From NCBI GenBank assembly GCA_009602735.1, contig WELA01005791.1, positions 711,583-734,377 on the forward strand: DNA of 22,795 nt, given 5' to 3'. Shown piece after piece: positions 1-9,423 of this stretch. The notes beneath the pieces are model-generated. The model was not told the DNA's origin and ran no database searches. It saw only the letters and a program-made list of their open reading frames with translations. This stretch comes from Mesotaenium endlicherianum. Its lineage: Eukaryota > Streptophyta > Zygnematophyceae > Zygnematales > Mesotaeniaceae. Position 1 is the stretch's first letter. Each line of letters begins with the position of its first letter. Made by a program: the position numbers and the translations under genes.

Positions 1-177
1 TATGTACATGGAATGAGTTTACTGTTCAACGGTCAGTGCGATGGCACCGCCTACCCGGGAGTTAACCACGTTGGTAGGACCTCGGTTAACCAAATCCACC
101 GCCATCTCCCATCATCCCGAATCGCCATCCATCATAGAGATGTCATCTGGCCATTCATCTAGCATACCACACTTAGA
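1..177. repeat. Left arm of ~177-bp inverted repeat
   Basis: This stretch reappears in reverse complement at 9247-9423 with about ten mismatches by eye (about 94% identity). The match stops abruptly after ACACTTAGA on the inner side. The outer end coincides with the window edge, so the arm may be longer and any target duplication is out of sight. Long inverted termini of this size are typical of Mutator-like and some other DNA transposons, but no transposase is visible, so the class is an inference. Confidence 0.8.
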
Positions 178-412
178 TGCATATCGAGGCAGTTCGCTGC
201 TACCGAGTACGGAAGTCAGCTGGCTGTCAAAGAATGTGTTAGCAAGCTGACTTAAGGTGACCTCAGCCTGCTACTTCCGGCCAAGTCATTAAACTGATAT
301 TAAGTATAAAGTCCAGCAGACTGATTGTTAACCAGAGTTCAGCAGGCTGACCTTATCTGACTATATTATTTAAATGAATATTATATCGACCAGTATACTG
401 ATTCATTACAGG
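178..412. other. Unassigned spacer between inverted repeat and element B
   Basis: AT-rich sequence with no convincing ORF. It contains several loose copies of a CAGCAG(A/G)CTGA-like word (around 312 and 338). The recognisable integrase reading frame of element B begins abruptly near 413, so this stretch may be the junction created when B was truncated or captured. Confidence 0.4.
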
Positions 413-778
413 GAGTCTTTGACTCGTCCTGAAGGGATTGACAATCCGGTCTCTCTCCAGTTAACTCAGGAGTTTGCTGATACCCTGTCAGATTTCCAAT
501 AAAACCTGCACAAAGCCCAAGAAAATCAACAAAAATACGCTAATAAGCACCGTCAAGAACTGACATTTTCTAAAGGCGATTTGGTCAAACTACATTCTCA
601 ACACCTGTACCTGCCTGGTGTGCTCAAGAGCAAGCTTGGTCCGGTCTGGGTCGGTCCATATTTGGTGGTGCGCCGTGTCGGTCAGAATGGTTACATACTA
701 AACATGTCAGCAGAATACAAGAGTCACCCAGTCTTTAATGTCTCCTTCCTGGAACCGTACATCAAAGATGACACACTG
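413..778 (+). pseudogene. Element B integrase C-terminal fragment, part 1 (5'-truncated chromovirus pol)
   Basis: Reading from 413 in one frame gives the region after the integrase catalytic core of a Ty3/gypsy pol. It includes KYANKHRQELTFSKGD and the GPF-like stretch around LGPVWVGPYLVVRRVG, ending in HPVFNVSFLEPYIKDD. This is the GPY/F module that precedes the chromodomain. An in-frame TAA at 500-502 sits where CAA (Gln) would fit, so the copy is dead. No protease, RT, RNase H or catalytic core lies upstream. The frame is cut at 778 by insertion of element A and resumes, in frame, at 7455. An ATG-initiated ORF at 581-808 reads past the junction into the LTR of A and is not a native gene end. 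Confidence 0.8.
774..778. repeat. Target-site duplication of element A, left (CACTG)
   Basis: CACTG immediately before the LTR at 779 is repeated as CACTG at 7450-7454 immediately after the other LTR. Five base pairs is the normal duplication for Ty3/gypsy integrases. Removing A and one copy rejoins the element B reading frame. Confidence 0.93.
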
Positions 779-1273
779 TGTAGTGAAACAGATAGATCAA
801 GTACTTAGTAAAACAGAATACTTTATCTATTCAAGACAAGGATCTTTGAACACAAGTGGTAGCTTCTTGAAAGAGAGATGGCTTCTTGAAAGTTAATATA
901 TTTCGGGATTTTGGCAAGCACAAGAGTGATTCTTTCTATGTTCTAGCTCTTGTTTTGTATACTTGCTACATAAGTAATTTCTAGGAAAGTGTATGTTGAT
1001 GTGTTGGCACCCAACATATCCCAAAACTTCCCACCTCTTTCTAGAATAATGTACACATGTCCTTTTGACCTAAAAATGGCACATGTGACTTTTGCCACAT
1101 GGAGTTCTTCTAGGTCTTTCCTCTAACTTCGAAAATGCCTTGGAAGGTTCAAAGGACATGAACCAAGTTACTAGAGTACCTATTCACACTTGACTCCACA
1201 CAATACTACTCCAAATATATTTGAAAACATTAAAATATATGCAAACTAATATATAATAACTCAAATCACTACA
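779..1273 (-). repeat. 3' LTR of element A
   Basis: Direct repeat of 6947-7449. Both begin TGTAGTGA on the plus strand and end TCACTACA, giving 7-bp terminal inverted repeats TGTAGTG/CACTACA. Relative to the 5' LTR it lacks 9 bp (TGGAATGTC, absent near 928) and has a small change at the TATA region (GTATACAAAAC on the minus strand). Confidence 0.95.
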
Positions 1274-1284
1274 TCACCCCCCCG
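1274..1284 (-). promoter_or_regulatory. Polypurine tract of element A
   Basis: On the minus strand a run of seven G's followed by TGA directly abuts the 3' LTR start TGTAGTG. This is the expected position and composition of the primer for plus-strand DNA synthesis. Confidence 0.8.
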
Positions 1285-1310
1285 ATAGAAAAAGCGACGT
1301 CTCGGCGCGT

Positions 1311-1439
1311 CAAGTCAGGTCTTACACATGTGGAGCAAACTAGTCAACAGTTTCAAGTCAGATGCCACACATGTGAAGAGGACTAGTCAAAGGCGCCAAG
1401 TCAGGTGCTACACATGTAACGTAGACTAGGCAAGGTCGT
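1311..1439. repeat. 43-bp tandem repeat, three copies
   Basis: Three adjacent units start at 1311, 1354 and 1397 with an exact 43-bp period. Each begins CAAGTCAG and carries ACACATGT and ACTAG(T/G)CAA at the same offsets. The array lies in the noncoding region of element A between pol and the PPT. Its role is unknown. Short arrays in this position occur in other LTR retrotransposons. Confidence 0.85.
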
Positions 1440-2092
1440 AGGTGGTGTGACCTTATTGGCTAGCCTACTCCTTAATGATAAAGAAAATTGTACAAGTTGG
1501 CCCAGAATCTGCCACGAATTCAAAAATTTATTGCGGACACAGAACTGCTCCAAATCTAAAAATTCGAGTGCCAGACGGACCGCGTCGAAGAACTCTACCG
1601 GGTTACCAAATTTGAGAGCATTCTAATTTTGGACTGTCGTTGAGAGCTGAGAGAGTAGGCACTCCTCCAAATCTGTGCAGAAACTTCTGAAAATCATAAG
1701 TCCTTCTATACTTCTCCAAATTCTGCAAACTAAGTCTCAAACTGGGCGCTGTAAGATGTTCTACCAGAGTCTTGAGTTTCAGAGCATTCCAAGTTCAGGG
1801 GAAGGCACAATGTCAGAAGGCATATTCTGCCCTAACAATGCCAGCAGCCTGACCCCCTTCTACTTAGAGCATCATATCTCTCTCACCAGTGCTCCAAATT
1901 GAGCAAACTTGGACTCTAAATGACCGGCTACTCATGGACTACAGCCAGGTAAATGTTCAGAATTTATTGTGCAGAGACCTATCACCAGTAGCAGTTTTTG
2001 TTTTCTGTCCAGAAACTGCGAGAAGAGAAGAGTGTCTAATGTCAATTTTTCCTCTTTCTTGTTCTTGCAGGCTGCCTCCAAGGGGTCTTCTG
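1440..2092 (-). other. 3' noncoding region of element A
   Basis: About 650 bp between the pol stop and the 43-bp array with no credible ORF on either strand. A CTCCAAAT word recurs several times (near 1548, 1666, 1712 and 1891), suggesting diffuse repeat structure. It belongs to A because it lies between pol and the PPT. Confidence 0.7.
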
Positions 2093-5000
2093 CTACTTCT
2101 TGATGGTGGCAGGCTGCCTTCCTGAAGTCTTTGGGCTTCTAGTAGAGAGACTTGGGGCTGGTCCAAGATGGGGGTTGGCGGCATGGAAGCGCTTCAACTT
2201 TCTCTGAACTTTGTCAAGGTAGTGCGCCGCCACCCAACTATTCTCCGAATCTGGATATCCTTTCCACTTGATCAAGTATTGCTGCTGTCTCCTGAAATTT
2301 CTCATAGCCACTATGTCTTCCACTTCGTACTCCAAATGATCATCCACTATTGTTGGGGCTGGTGGGGTTGTCACACGTCCTGGGAACTTGTTGTCGGGTT
2401 GCACATATGGCTTGAAGAGGGAAGCGTGGAATACGGGGTCGATGTGCATAGTCTGGGGAAGTTCTAGCTTGAAAGCAACGGGGTTGACTTGCTGGATAAT
2501 CTTGAAGGGTCCCAAATACTTGGGAGAGAACTTGCTGCCGGCAGGCCTGTTGTTCAGGGAAATGTTCTTGGATGATAGTAACACGTTGTCACCCACTCTG
2601 TACGTAATTTCTCTTCTGGATCTGTTCGCCACTCTTGCTTGAGCATCTTGCGCGTGTTGTAGAGCTTTCTTCGCTGCTGTAAGGGCTGCTTCTAATGTCT
2701 CCATAAAATCTGTGGCTGCAGGTACTTCATCATGGCCAGCCGTGAAGCTCAGTGGCGTGGTCGGATGGAAGCCATAGTTGAGGAAGAATGGGGACTCTTG
2801 GGTAGAGGCCTGCGTAGTGTTGTTGTAGGCAAACTCGAGGGGGGTCAAGTACATGTCCCAGTCTTGCTCGAGGGTAGACACGTAGGCCTTTAGAGAGGTC
2901 TTTAGGGTACGATTCATACGCTCGGTTTGCCCATCTGATTGTGGGTGGTAGGCAGTAGACATATCCAGCGATGTACCCAAGTTCTTGAAGAGATTTTTCC
3001 AGAAATGGCTTGTGAATCTTGGATCTCTATCTGACACAATTCTTGATGGTAGTCCATGGAGTCGGAAGATGTTGTCAAAGATGAGTCTTGCAAGTTGTGG
3101 TGCTGTAGCCTTAGTCGTCGTGGGAATAAAATGAGCCATCTTGGTAAGTCTGTCCACCACCGTGAGTATTGCATTATGGCCTCGAGGTGTCACGGGCAAG
3201 TCCACGATAAGGTCCATTGAGATGTCCGTCCATTGTCTTTCGGGGATTGGTAGTGGTTGGAGGAGTCCTCCCGCCTTTTGCGATGATGGCTTGATTCTTT
3301 GGCATGTGTCACAGCTCCTGCAGTACTCCTTGACTTGCTTAGACATGCCTGGCCAACAATAAGTCCTAGCTAGAACGCCCGTGGTCCTTAGGATTCCAAA
3401 GTGTCCTCCAAGAGGGTTGTCGTGTGCTTCTCGTAGAAGCAAGAGCCGGAGGTCTAAGTCATTAGGAACACATCTCTGGCCCGTATCTTGCCTCACCCAA
3501 TAATTGCCTTCTTGCTTCTTGCATGGGTCCAAGGCTGCTTCTCCGTTCTTGTAGTAAGGGTCTCTTTCATAGGCGGCTGAAAATCGAGCTTCCAGATCTG
3601 TCTTCAGGGATACCATCACTGCATTTAATTGCAGTCTTGAGAGGGGGTCAGCCGGGTTTGTCTTGCCGGGCTGGTACTGAATCGTGATGTTGTATTGTTG
3701 CAAGTATCCGCTCCATCTTGCTTGTCTCCTTGAGAGATACGGCTGCGTTTGGAGGTGCTTTAACGCCTCGTGGTCCGTGGTGACCAGTACTTTGCGTCCT
3801 TCAACGTAGCAGCGCCAAACCTTCAAGGCATGTACAATCGCCAATGCCTCTCGCTCCGTGGTTGTATAATTTTGCTCGGCTGGATTTAGCTTCCTTGACT
3901 CGTAGGCGATGGGCTGCAGTCCCTTGCCTTGGTCTTGAAGCAGGATTGCTCCTATTGCATAGGAAGATGCATCGGTGATGACGTGGAAGGGCCAATCTGG
4001 GTTTGGACTTGGGAGTGTGAGCACCGGGGATGTGGTCAATCTTCGCTTTAACTCTTGAAATGCCTCTTCCTCTTTCTCGGTCCATGTATATAGCCTGTCC
4101 TTCTTGAGTAGATCTGTCAGGGGGGCTGCTATGTGCGAGAAGCCTTGGATGAATTTTCTGTACCAATTGGCAAATCCCAAGAATGACTGGAGTTCTTTCT
4201 TGGTCGTGGGGGTTGGCCATTCCTCCACCACCGTGGTCTTCTTGGGGTCTATCTTGATGCCATCAGCAGTCACGTGGAGACCTAGGAACTCCACTTCTTG
4301 TTTGGCAAACTCGCATTTTGACTCCTTCGCAAACAGCTTGTTTTGCTTCAATACTTCAAGGACTTCTTTCAAGTGTCTCGCATGCTCTTCAAGGGTCTTG
4401 CTGTAGATAAGGATGTCATCGATGAATACCACCACAAATCTGTCCAACATGGGCTGAAATATGGTGTTCATCATAGTCATGAAAGTTGCTGGCGCGTTGG
4501 TGAGTCCAAATGGCAGGACCATGAACTCAAAATGTCCATATCTTGTCCTGAATGCCGTCTTCTCTATGTCCGGTTCTGCGATGCGAATCTGGTGGTAGCC
4601 GCTCCGTAAGTCAATCTTCGTGAAGTACTTGGCTCCAACCAGCCGGTCCATGAGCTCATCCATGCGCGGCAGCGGGTATCGATTCTTGATGGTGATCTTG
4701 TTGAGGGCGCGATAGTCCACACACATCCTCAAGGTACCATCTTTCTTCTTGACAAATAGCACCGGGGCTCCAAATGGCGACTTGCTAGGTCGAATGAAGC
4801 CATGCTCCAGTAGCTCCTTGATTTGCTTCTTGACTTCGTCTAGCTCCGTGTATGACATTTTGAACGTAGGCCGAGAGATGGGCTTGCTTCCGGGCTCCAA
4901 CTCTATCTTGTGGTCTACGAATCTTTTGGGGGGTAGGCCCTTGGGCAATTCCGGGGAGAACACTTCTTTGTAGTCCTCAAAGACTTCTTGTATCTCCTTG

Positions 5001-5707
5001 GGAACGGGGCTGCCTTCTTGACTCTCGATGTCTTTCTTGATGTCTTTTGGCGTGATCAAGGCCAAAAGAAGCTCGTGTCCCTTCCTCACAAGTCTCTTGA
5101 GTTGGAGGGCGGACAATAGTATCTCGTGTGCCGGCTTCTGGATGTCTTGGGTCTGGATATTCTGGATTGCGCGCAAAATACAGATTCTTGAAGTGATGTC
5201 ATTCTTGATCTTGATAGTACCGGTCCTCCAATCAACTTGGGGGTTGTGCTTGGTCAACCAAGGCGTCCCTAGGATGACGTCGTACTTGCCCAATTGCATG
5301 GGGGAGAACACTACTCTATCCTTGAAGGACTTGATAGAGAGTGCCAAGGGGTACGTCTTCTTGGAAGGGGTAGTATAGGAGAATCCATCGGGCATCATAA
5401 TCTCCTCGTCGTGGTCAAGAGTTCGCATAGTAATACCGTGCTTGGTGGCAAAATCTGCAGCAATGAAGTTGCCTTGAGCTCCGCTATCCACCAAGATGTG
5501 GACCTTCTCTCCTCCAAGGTAACCTCTCAAACTCATTGGGGCTGGAACGTCGTCTTCAACGGGGGTCTCCACCTCACTTGGCGTGTTGCCTTCTCGTGAA
5601 GTGGGTCTTGGGGTGGTAGGCTCCTGGCCTACCGGCGCTGTCCGTTTTTTGACAACTTTTTGGGGCATGAAAGTGCACGATGGCCCTTTTCCTTGCAATA
5701 GAAGCAT
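2093..5707 (-). CDS. pol: Element A Pol polyprotein (protease, RT, RNase H, integrase, chromodomain)
   Basis: 1204 codons if read from the first ATG, but translation is more likely by -1 frameshifting from gag near 5644. Visible in order: aspartic protease DSGA (residues 74-77); reverse transcriptase with [10 protein letters not shown] (about 364-373) and the active-site box FIDD (428-431); RNase H with TDAS (Asp579), the [11 protein letters not shown] helix and TDHEAL (Asp645); integrase zinc finger with H762, H769, C799 and C802; integrase core D832, D893 and E929, with exactly 35 residues between the last two. Downstream follow a GPY/F-like LGPFKIIQQ stretch and a C-terminal chromodomain with [15 protein letters not shown]. 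The enzyme copies the element RNA into DNA and inserts it. The chromodomain is known in this clade to steer integration toward particular chromatin. No internal stop or missing catalytic residue was seen. Confidence 0.95.
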   Translation of the reverse strand: MLLLQGKGPSCTFMPQKVVKKRTAPVGQEPTTPRPTSREGNTPSEVETPVEDDVPAPMSLRGYLGGEKVHILVDSGAQGNFIAADFATKHGITMRTLDHDEEIMMPDGFSYTTPSKKTYPLALSIKSFKDRVVFSPMQLGKYDVILGTPWLTKHNPQVDWRTGTIKIKNDITSRICILRAIQNIQTQDIQKPAHEILLSALQLKRLVRKGHELLLALITPKDIKKDIESQEGSPVPKEIQEVFEDYKEVFSPELPKGLPPKRFVDHKIELEPGSKPISRPTFKMSYTELDEVKKQIKELLEHGFIRPSKSPFGAPVLFVKKKDGTLRMCVDYRALNKITIKNRYPLPRMDELMDRLVGAKYFTKIDLRSGYHQIRIAEPDIEKTAFRTRYGHFEFMVLPFGLTNAPATFMTMMNTIFQPMLDRFVVVFIDDILIYSKTLEEHARHLKEVLEVLKQNKLFAKESKCEFAKQEVEFLGLHVTADGIKIDPKKTTVVEEWPTPTTKKELQSFLGFANWYRKFIQGFSHIAAPLTDLLKKDRLYTWTEKEEEAFQELKRRLTTSPVLTLPSPNPDWPFHVITDASSYAIGAILLQDQGKGLQPIAYESRKLNPAEQNYTTTEREALAIVHALKVWRCYVEGRKVLVTTDHEALKHLQTQPYLSRRQARWSGYLQQYNITIQYQPGKTNPADPLSRLQLNAVMVSLKTDLEARFSAAYERDPYYKNGEAALDPCKKQEGNYWVRQDTGQRCVPNDLDLRLLLLREAHDNPLGGHFGILRTTGVLARTYCWPGMSKQVKEYCRSCDTCQRIKPSSQKAGGLLQPLPIPERQWTDISMDLIVDLPVTPRGHNAILTVVDRLTKMAHFIPTTTKATAPQLARLIFDNIFRLHGLPSRIVSDRDPRFTSHFWKNLFKNLGTSLDMSTAYHPQSDGQTERMNRTLKTSLKAYVSTLEQDWDMYLTPLEFAYNNTTQASTQESPFFLNYGFHPTTPLSFTAGHDEVPAATDFMETLEAALTAAKKALQHAQDAQARVANRSRREITYRVGDNVLLSSKNISLNNRPAGSKFSPKYLGPFKIIQQVNPVAFKLELPQTMHIDPVFHASLFKPYVQPDNKFPGRVTTPPAPTIVDDHLEYEVEDIVAMRNFRRQQQYLIKWKGYPDSENSWVAAHYLDKVQRKLKRFHAANPHLGPAPSLSTRSPKTSGRQPATIKK
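5615..5650 (-). promoter_or_regulatory. -1 ribosomal frameshift cassette between gag and pol of element A
   Basis: On the minus strand the heptamer A AAA AAC (5650-5644) is phased exactly as X XXY YYZ in the gag frame (TCA AAA AAC). Ten nucleotides later comes a perfect 7-bp stem, GGTAGGC (5633-5627) with GCCTACC (5621-5615), closing a 5-nt loop. The gag stop TAG (5631-5629) lies inside the 5' arm of the stem. Slipping back one base moves the ribosome into the pol frame with no intervening stop. The arrangement matches known viral -1 frameshift signals. Function here is inferred. Confidence 0.8.
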
Positions 5708-6909
5708 AGTCCAGCCGTCATGAGAGCTTCTTTTTCAGCCGGGGAGAGTCTTGCTTTCACTCCTTGCTGGTTTCTTGCATCATAAGTGTCATTGGAGGGT
5801 CTTCCACTCTTCCGGGCAGCCGCGGGGTCCCTTTTAATAACTCCGATTTCCATGGGTGTGGGTCCAGATTCGGATGTGGAAGGGGCTGCGTACACCCGCG
5901 TCGTCGGTACCCGTGAAGATGAAGGCACGGAGTGCTTGAAATCCAAGGTATCCACCTTTTGGGCCACTTCAATGATCTTTGAGAAGTCCGTCAAGTCGCG
6001 TAACTCCACTTCCTTTGCCACCTTGGGTTTGAGGCCAAAGATGTAACGGTCAATCTTCTCCTCGAGAGACATGTTGGGGATCTCAAGAGTGAGGGCGTGA
6101 AATCTGGATGTATACTCTTGAACGGACGTCGTTTGCTTGAGATGGTGGAGCTTTCCTCGGGCAATCTTCTCCGCATTGATGGGCATGAATTGCTTCTTGA
6201 GGGCCTCACGAAAATCTGCCCATCTTGCATATGATGGTGGGGGCTCTTGGCCGAGCATGGGGTGCGCCATAGCTTGATATATAGCCGCTTGATAGTTACG
6301 CCACCATGATGTTGCTGCTCCTCTAAGTAAGGTAACGGCAAAGGGAACGTAGTCCTCCTCGGGTACTTCAAGGAACGCGAGGTACGTCTCCACTTGGTAG
6401 AGCCATAAATTCAGGTTGGCACCTTTCCCGGGGTTGAAAGTGTCGGGTTTGCCGGGCTTGATGAGTTTCCTTGCTCTCGTTGGCTCTTGTGGAGGCGCTT
6501 GAGCCGGGGCTGGATTTTGAGCATTGCTCGCAATAGGGGCAACCATGGCAGCCATAGCTTCTCTTGACGCTTGCACGGTTGCTTCATAGGTGGCCAAGCC
6601 CACTTGGTTGTGGACGGTCATTAGGAAGGCTGCCCACTCATTTGCGGGAACTCCTTGTGGTGGGGTCAACTTTGCTATAGCGGCTGCCACGGGATTTGAC
6701 GGTGCTCCTCCTTGTGGTGCTTCTTGTTGTTGCAGATTTCCTTGAGTAGGCTCTCCCATCGACGCTGGAGGAGGGTGTGCTCCTCCTTGTGGTGCTTCTT
6801 GTTGTTGCAGATTTTCTTGAGTGGGCTCTCCCATCGGCGCTGGAGGAGGGTGTCTTGGAGAGGAAGGGCTTCCTTCGAAAGCTTGCTGTTGGTCTTGAGG
6901 ATCGGCCAT
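5629..6909 (-). CDS. gag: Element A Gag (capsid and nucleocapsid)
   Basis: 426 codons from the first ATG after the PBS, which supports this start. The proline/glutamine-rich N-terminus holds a tandemly duplicated 25-residue unit. A retrotransposon gag (capsid) domain follows at about residues 150-320, seen in [33 protein letters not shown] and [12 protein letters not shown]. The C-terminus has a CCHC zinc knuckle, [14 protein letters not shown], that binds RNA. The protein would form the cytoplasmic particle in which reverse transcription occurs. Its last 79 bases overlap pol in the -1 frame. Confidence 0.93.
   Translation of the reverse strand: MADPQDQQQAFEGSPSSPRHPPPAPMGEPTQENLQQQEAPQGGAHPPPASMGEPTQGNLQQQEAPQGGAPSNPVAAAIAKLTPPQGVPANEWAAFLMTVHNQVGLATYEATVQASREAMAAMVAPIASNAQNPAPAQAPPQEPTRARKLIKPGKPDTFNPGKGANLNLWLYQVETYLAFLEVPEEDYVPFAVTLLRGAATSWWRNYQAAIYQAMAHPMLGQEPPPSYARWADFREALKKQFMPINAEKIARGKLHHLKQTTSVQEYTSRFHALTLEIPNMSLEEKIDRYIFGLKPKVAKEVELRDLTDFSKIIEVAQKVDTLDFKHSVPSSSRVPTTRVYAAPSTSESGPTPMEIGVIKRDPAAARKSGRPSNDTYDARNQQGVKARLSPAEKEALMTAGLCFYCKEKGHRALSCPKKLSKNGQRR
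6703..6852 (-). repeat. 75-bp in-frame tandem duplication in gag
   Basis: Two adjacent 75-bp units (6703-6777 and 6778-6852) each encode a 25-residue segment containing PMGEPTQ/SMGEPTQ and [11 protein letters not shown]. They differ at only a few bases, so the duplication is recent. It keeps the frame open. Confidence 0.85.
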
Positions 6910-6929
6910 CTTCTTGTGCTACCAAAGTG

Positions 6930-6945
6930 CCTAGCTCCGATACCA
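6930..6945 (-). promoter_or_regulatory. Primer-binding site of element A (initiator Met-tRNA)
   Basis: One base inside the 5' LTR the minus strand reads TGGTATCGGAGCTAGG. This matches the complement of the eukaryotic initiator Met-tRNA 3' end (TGGTATCAGAGCCAGG) at 14 of 16 positions by recall. It is the usual primer of plant Ty3/gypsy elements. Confidence 0.85.
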
Positions 6946-6946
6946 C

Positions 6947-7449
6947 TGTAGTGAAACAGATAGATAAAGTACTTAGTAAAACAGAATACTTTATCTATTC
7001 AAGACAAGGATCTTTGAACACAAGTGGTAGCTTCTTGAAAGAGAGATGGCTTCTTGAAAGTTAATATATTTCTGGATTTTGGCAAGTACAAGAGTGATTC
7101 TGGAATGTCTTTCTATGTTCTAGCTCTTGTTTATATACTTGCTACATAAGTAATTTCTAGGAAGGTGTATGTTGATGTGTTGGCACCCAACACATCCCAA
7201 AACTTGCCACCTCTTTCTAGAATAATGTACACATGTCCTTTTGACCTAAAAATGGCACATCTGACTTTTGCCACATGGAGTTCTTCTAGGTCTTTCCTCT
7301 AACTTCGAAAATGCCTTAGAAGGTTCAAAGGACATGAACCAAGTTACTAGAGTACCTATTCACACTTGACTCCACACCATACTACTCCAAATATATTTGA
7401 AAACATTTAAATATATGCAAACTAATATATAATAACTCAAATCACTACA
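6947..7449 (-). repeat. 5' LTR of element A
   Basis: 503-bp direct repeat of 779-1273 with the same TGTAGTG/CACTACA ends. It carries the promoter for the element (TATA box at 7131-7137). Its outer end abuts the second CACTG duplication at 7450-7454. Confidence 0.95.
7131..7137 (-). promoter_or_regulatory. TATA box in the 5' LTR of element A
   Basis: The minus strand reads AGTATATAAACAAG here, a good TATA element about 300 bp into the LTR. This is the likely start of genomic RNA transcription. The same position in the 3' LTR has decayed to GTATACAAAAC. Confidence 0.6.
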
Positions 7450-7454
7450 CACTG
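7450..7454. repeat. Target-site duplication of element A, right (CACTG)
   Basis: Second copy of CACTG, directly after the LTR ending CACTACA at 7449. Confidence 0.93.
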
Positions 7455-7757
7455 TTCACAGGTCGGTAACCTGTCCAACCGGGACCGGTCCCTGCTGTCA
7501 GGGATGGTGACCCTGAGGAATGTGAGATCGAGGAGATTTTAGACGCTTGCTCTGTCCGTCGATCATCTAAATATGTCATGAAGTACCTGGTCAGATGGAA
7601 GGGTTACGATGTCTCTGGGGACACTTGGGAATTTAAAGACCAGCTGACCAATGCCAAAGGGGCGTTGAAGCGGTTCCACCCAAGGCGGCTAGCACACCTC
7701 CCTTACTGTCATTTCAGTCGCCCTGAACAGGTGACAGGAGGTCCTGTCTCCAAGTAA
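7455..7757 (+). pseudogene. Element B pol, part 2: chromodomain end
   Basis: Continues the frame interrupted at 778. An in-frame TAA (7467-7469, probably from CAA) is followed by an acidic linker and a clear chromodomain: the EEILDACSVRR start, then YLVRWKGYDVSGDTWEF with the conserved aromatic and W-K-G positions, then LKRFHPRR. The natural stop is TAA at 7755-7757. This marks B as a chromovirus. It is distinct in sequence from A and is dead because of its stops and the missing 5' half. Confidence 0.85.
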
Positions 7758-8106
7758 GTTGGAGGGGAATGTGACAGTTACCCGTGACAATTAATGACAG
7801 ATAGTGGCAGTTGTGACAGGCAACCCACCTTAAAATTAAGTTGGAGGGAGTGTGTTCCGTCTCGGAATCAATCAGGCAAATTTTTATGTAATCATTCTAC
7901 ACACTCAATCTGCCCTCACACTCACTTTTTCTCCCTGACTCAATTCTCCTCTTCTACTCACTCACACAAGGTATTAAACACTTGGAACTCTCCCTACCAC
8001 GTTCTCCTCCACCAAGAGTACTCAGTAGCGGCAAAGTACCATGACTTCACTGACTACATTGTGTTTATCATTGAGCAGGGTGACATTGTGTTTCTGATTG
8101 AGCAGG
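7758..8106 (+). repeat. Probable PPT and 3' LTR start of element B
   Basis: Right after the pol stop, TTGGAGGGGAA is followed by TGTGACAG (LTR-like start at 7770). About 75 bp later a near copy, AAGTTGGAGGGAGTGTG (about 7840), gives a second possible PPT/LTR junction. The rest is pyrimidine-rich (CTCACTC runs, 7910-7965) with no gene. No partner LTR lies in the window, so the end of the LTR cannot be set. Confidence 0.5.
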
Positions 8107-9223
8107 ATGATTCAGAAGTCGGAACTTAAGAGGAAGAGAAGAGCAGAAGAGGCACATGCAAAATACTTGCAATTCCGTGGCGACATCGAATCATCCTCCA
8201 TCTCCGCTCGAGAATCACAATGACTCCAACAACAGCGGGAGGCACAAAAGAGGAAGGAGGAAGAGGAACAGGCCAGGCTGAGGCAGGAAGAACTTGACAG
8301 ACAAGCTGCAGAGGAGGCCAAGAAGGTAGAGGAGGAGAGGCAAGCTGAGGAGAGGCGGAAGCAGCAGGCTGAAGAAGAAGAACAGAGGAGAATCAGCAGC
8401 TACCGCTACACAATGCTGGGCAAGGGCTTTGATTTATTGGAGGAGGTCTTCAAGTATGCCCAGAGAAGTCGCAGTGAGTTGCAGAAGGAAATCCTGCAGA
8501 GGTAAGGGGAGACATCTGAAAACTTTGACAAGTATATCGAGGTCAGCACAGGACTCCTCCTCTACCACGATTACGCCAGGATGGTAGGATATACGGCCAG
8601 AGAGGCCAAGGCAATGGCCCAAGTGAACGAAGCAGGAGCTGTATCGATTTCGGGTATCCGGGGGAAAGATAGGGTCATCAGGATGATCCCCATGGACGCG
8701 GACGGTTTTAAGGACTCTACATCCCATAACAGGTTCAAGGCCATGTATAATGAGGTGGAGAGAAGGAGCTGAGAATTCTTAGCCAAGGAAACCATTCAGC
8801 TGGACTTTGCAGGGCATTGGTACCCTTGTACGCTGAAAAGGACAGACCCTGCCTTCTTCTAAAAGTCCACCGATTGGCGGTGGATGACCATTAACATGAG
8901 GGACCAGCAAAATGACAGGGCAGGGAAGGAAGATTTCCTAACAGACCTACAGGGGGAACATAGAGTTGCCCCCTCCAATTGCAGCTTGGGACCCAAGATT
9001 GGATGGAGTAAGAGACTGTATGAGTCAAGAAATGCAGGAGGACAGGAGCAGGGCCCGAGAGTCATTCTCTAAAGGGAAGCACGCTTATGCCAAATGGGCA
9101 AGCAAGCAGGGAGAAAAAGACCTGTATGCGGTCAGGGTTCAACAGCCCCCACCAGCACCCAAAAGGGGAAGGTTAGTGGGGTATTCTTTTTTTCGAGAAG
9201 AGCTGGAGCAGCTGACAGAGTAA
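8107..9223 (+). pseudogene. Decayed coiled-coil protein of unknown function
   Basis: From the ATG at 8107 one frame can be followed for about 290 codons through four stops (TGA 8221, TAA 8503, TGA 8770, TAA 8860). It then shifts by one base near 8970-8995 and continues to TAA at about 9221. The N-terminal third is a highly charged E/K/R/Q coiled coil (KRKEEEEQARLRQEELD and similar). Next comes a more globular part with SYRYTMLGKGFDLLEEVF, LLLYHDYARMVGYTAREA and a W-rich patch (HWYPCTLKR, TDWRWMTIN). The end is basic and proline-rich (QQPPPAPKRGR). Each stop can be derived from CGA or CAA (the one at 8770 also from TGG) by one transition. I do not recognise the family. It could be an accessory protein of the inverted-repeat element or a captured host gene. 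Confidence 0.6.
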
Positions 9224-9246
9224 CAACTGCCTAGATAGTGCAAGTT

Positions 9247-9423
9247 TCTAAGTGTGGTGTGCTAGATGAATGTCCAGATGACATTCTTAGGATGGATGGC
9301 AATTCGGGATGATGGGAGATGGCGGTGGATCTAGTTAACCGAGGTCCTACCAACGTGGTTAACTCCCGGGTAGGCGGTGCCATCGCACTGACCGCTGAAC
9401 AGTAAACTCATTCCATGTACATA
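9247..9423. repeat. Right arm of ~177-bp inverted repeat
   Basis: Reverse complement of 1-177. Inner matching starts at TCTAAGTGTG and the match runs to at least 9423, where the left arm reaches the window edge. The two arms bracket elements A and B and the coiled-coil ORF. Confidence 0.8.

Larger units (their letters stand above)
779..7449 (-). mobile_element. Element A: complete-looking Ty3/gypsy chromovirus
   Basis: A 6.67-kb LTR retrotransposon on the minus strand. In element order it has: 5' LTR (7449-6947), PBS matching initiator Met-tRNA (6945-6930), gag (6909-5629), pol in the -1 frame (to 2093) with protease, RT, RNase H, integrase and chromodomain, a noncoding 3' region with a 43-bp tandem repeat, a G-rich PPT (about 1284-1274) and the 3' LTR (1273-779). 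It is flanked by a CACTG duplication and inserted in the decayed integrase of element B. Both long ORFs are open and all catalytic motifs checked are present, so it may be autonomous or recently active. The LTRs differ by about a dozen substitutions and two small indels, which implies a fairly young insertion. Confidence 0.95.

Noticed and set aside
581..808. ATG-initiated 75-codon ORF as a stand-alone gene
   Set aside because: It is an internal piece of the element B integrase, and its last codons are inside the LTR of element A.
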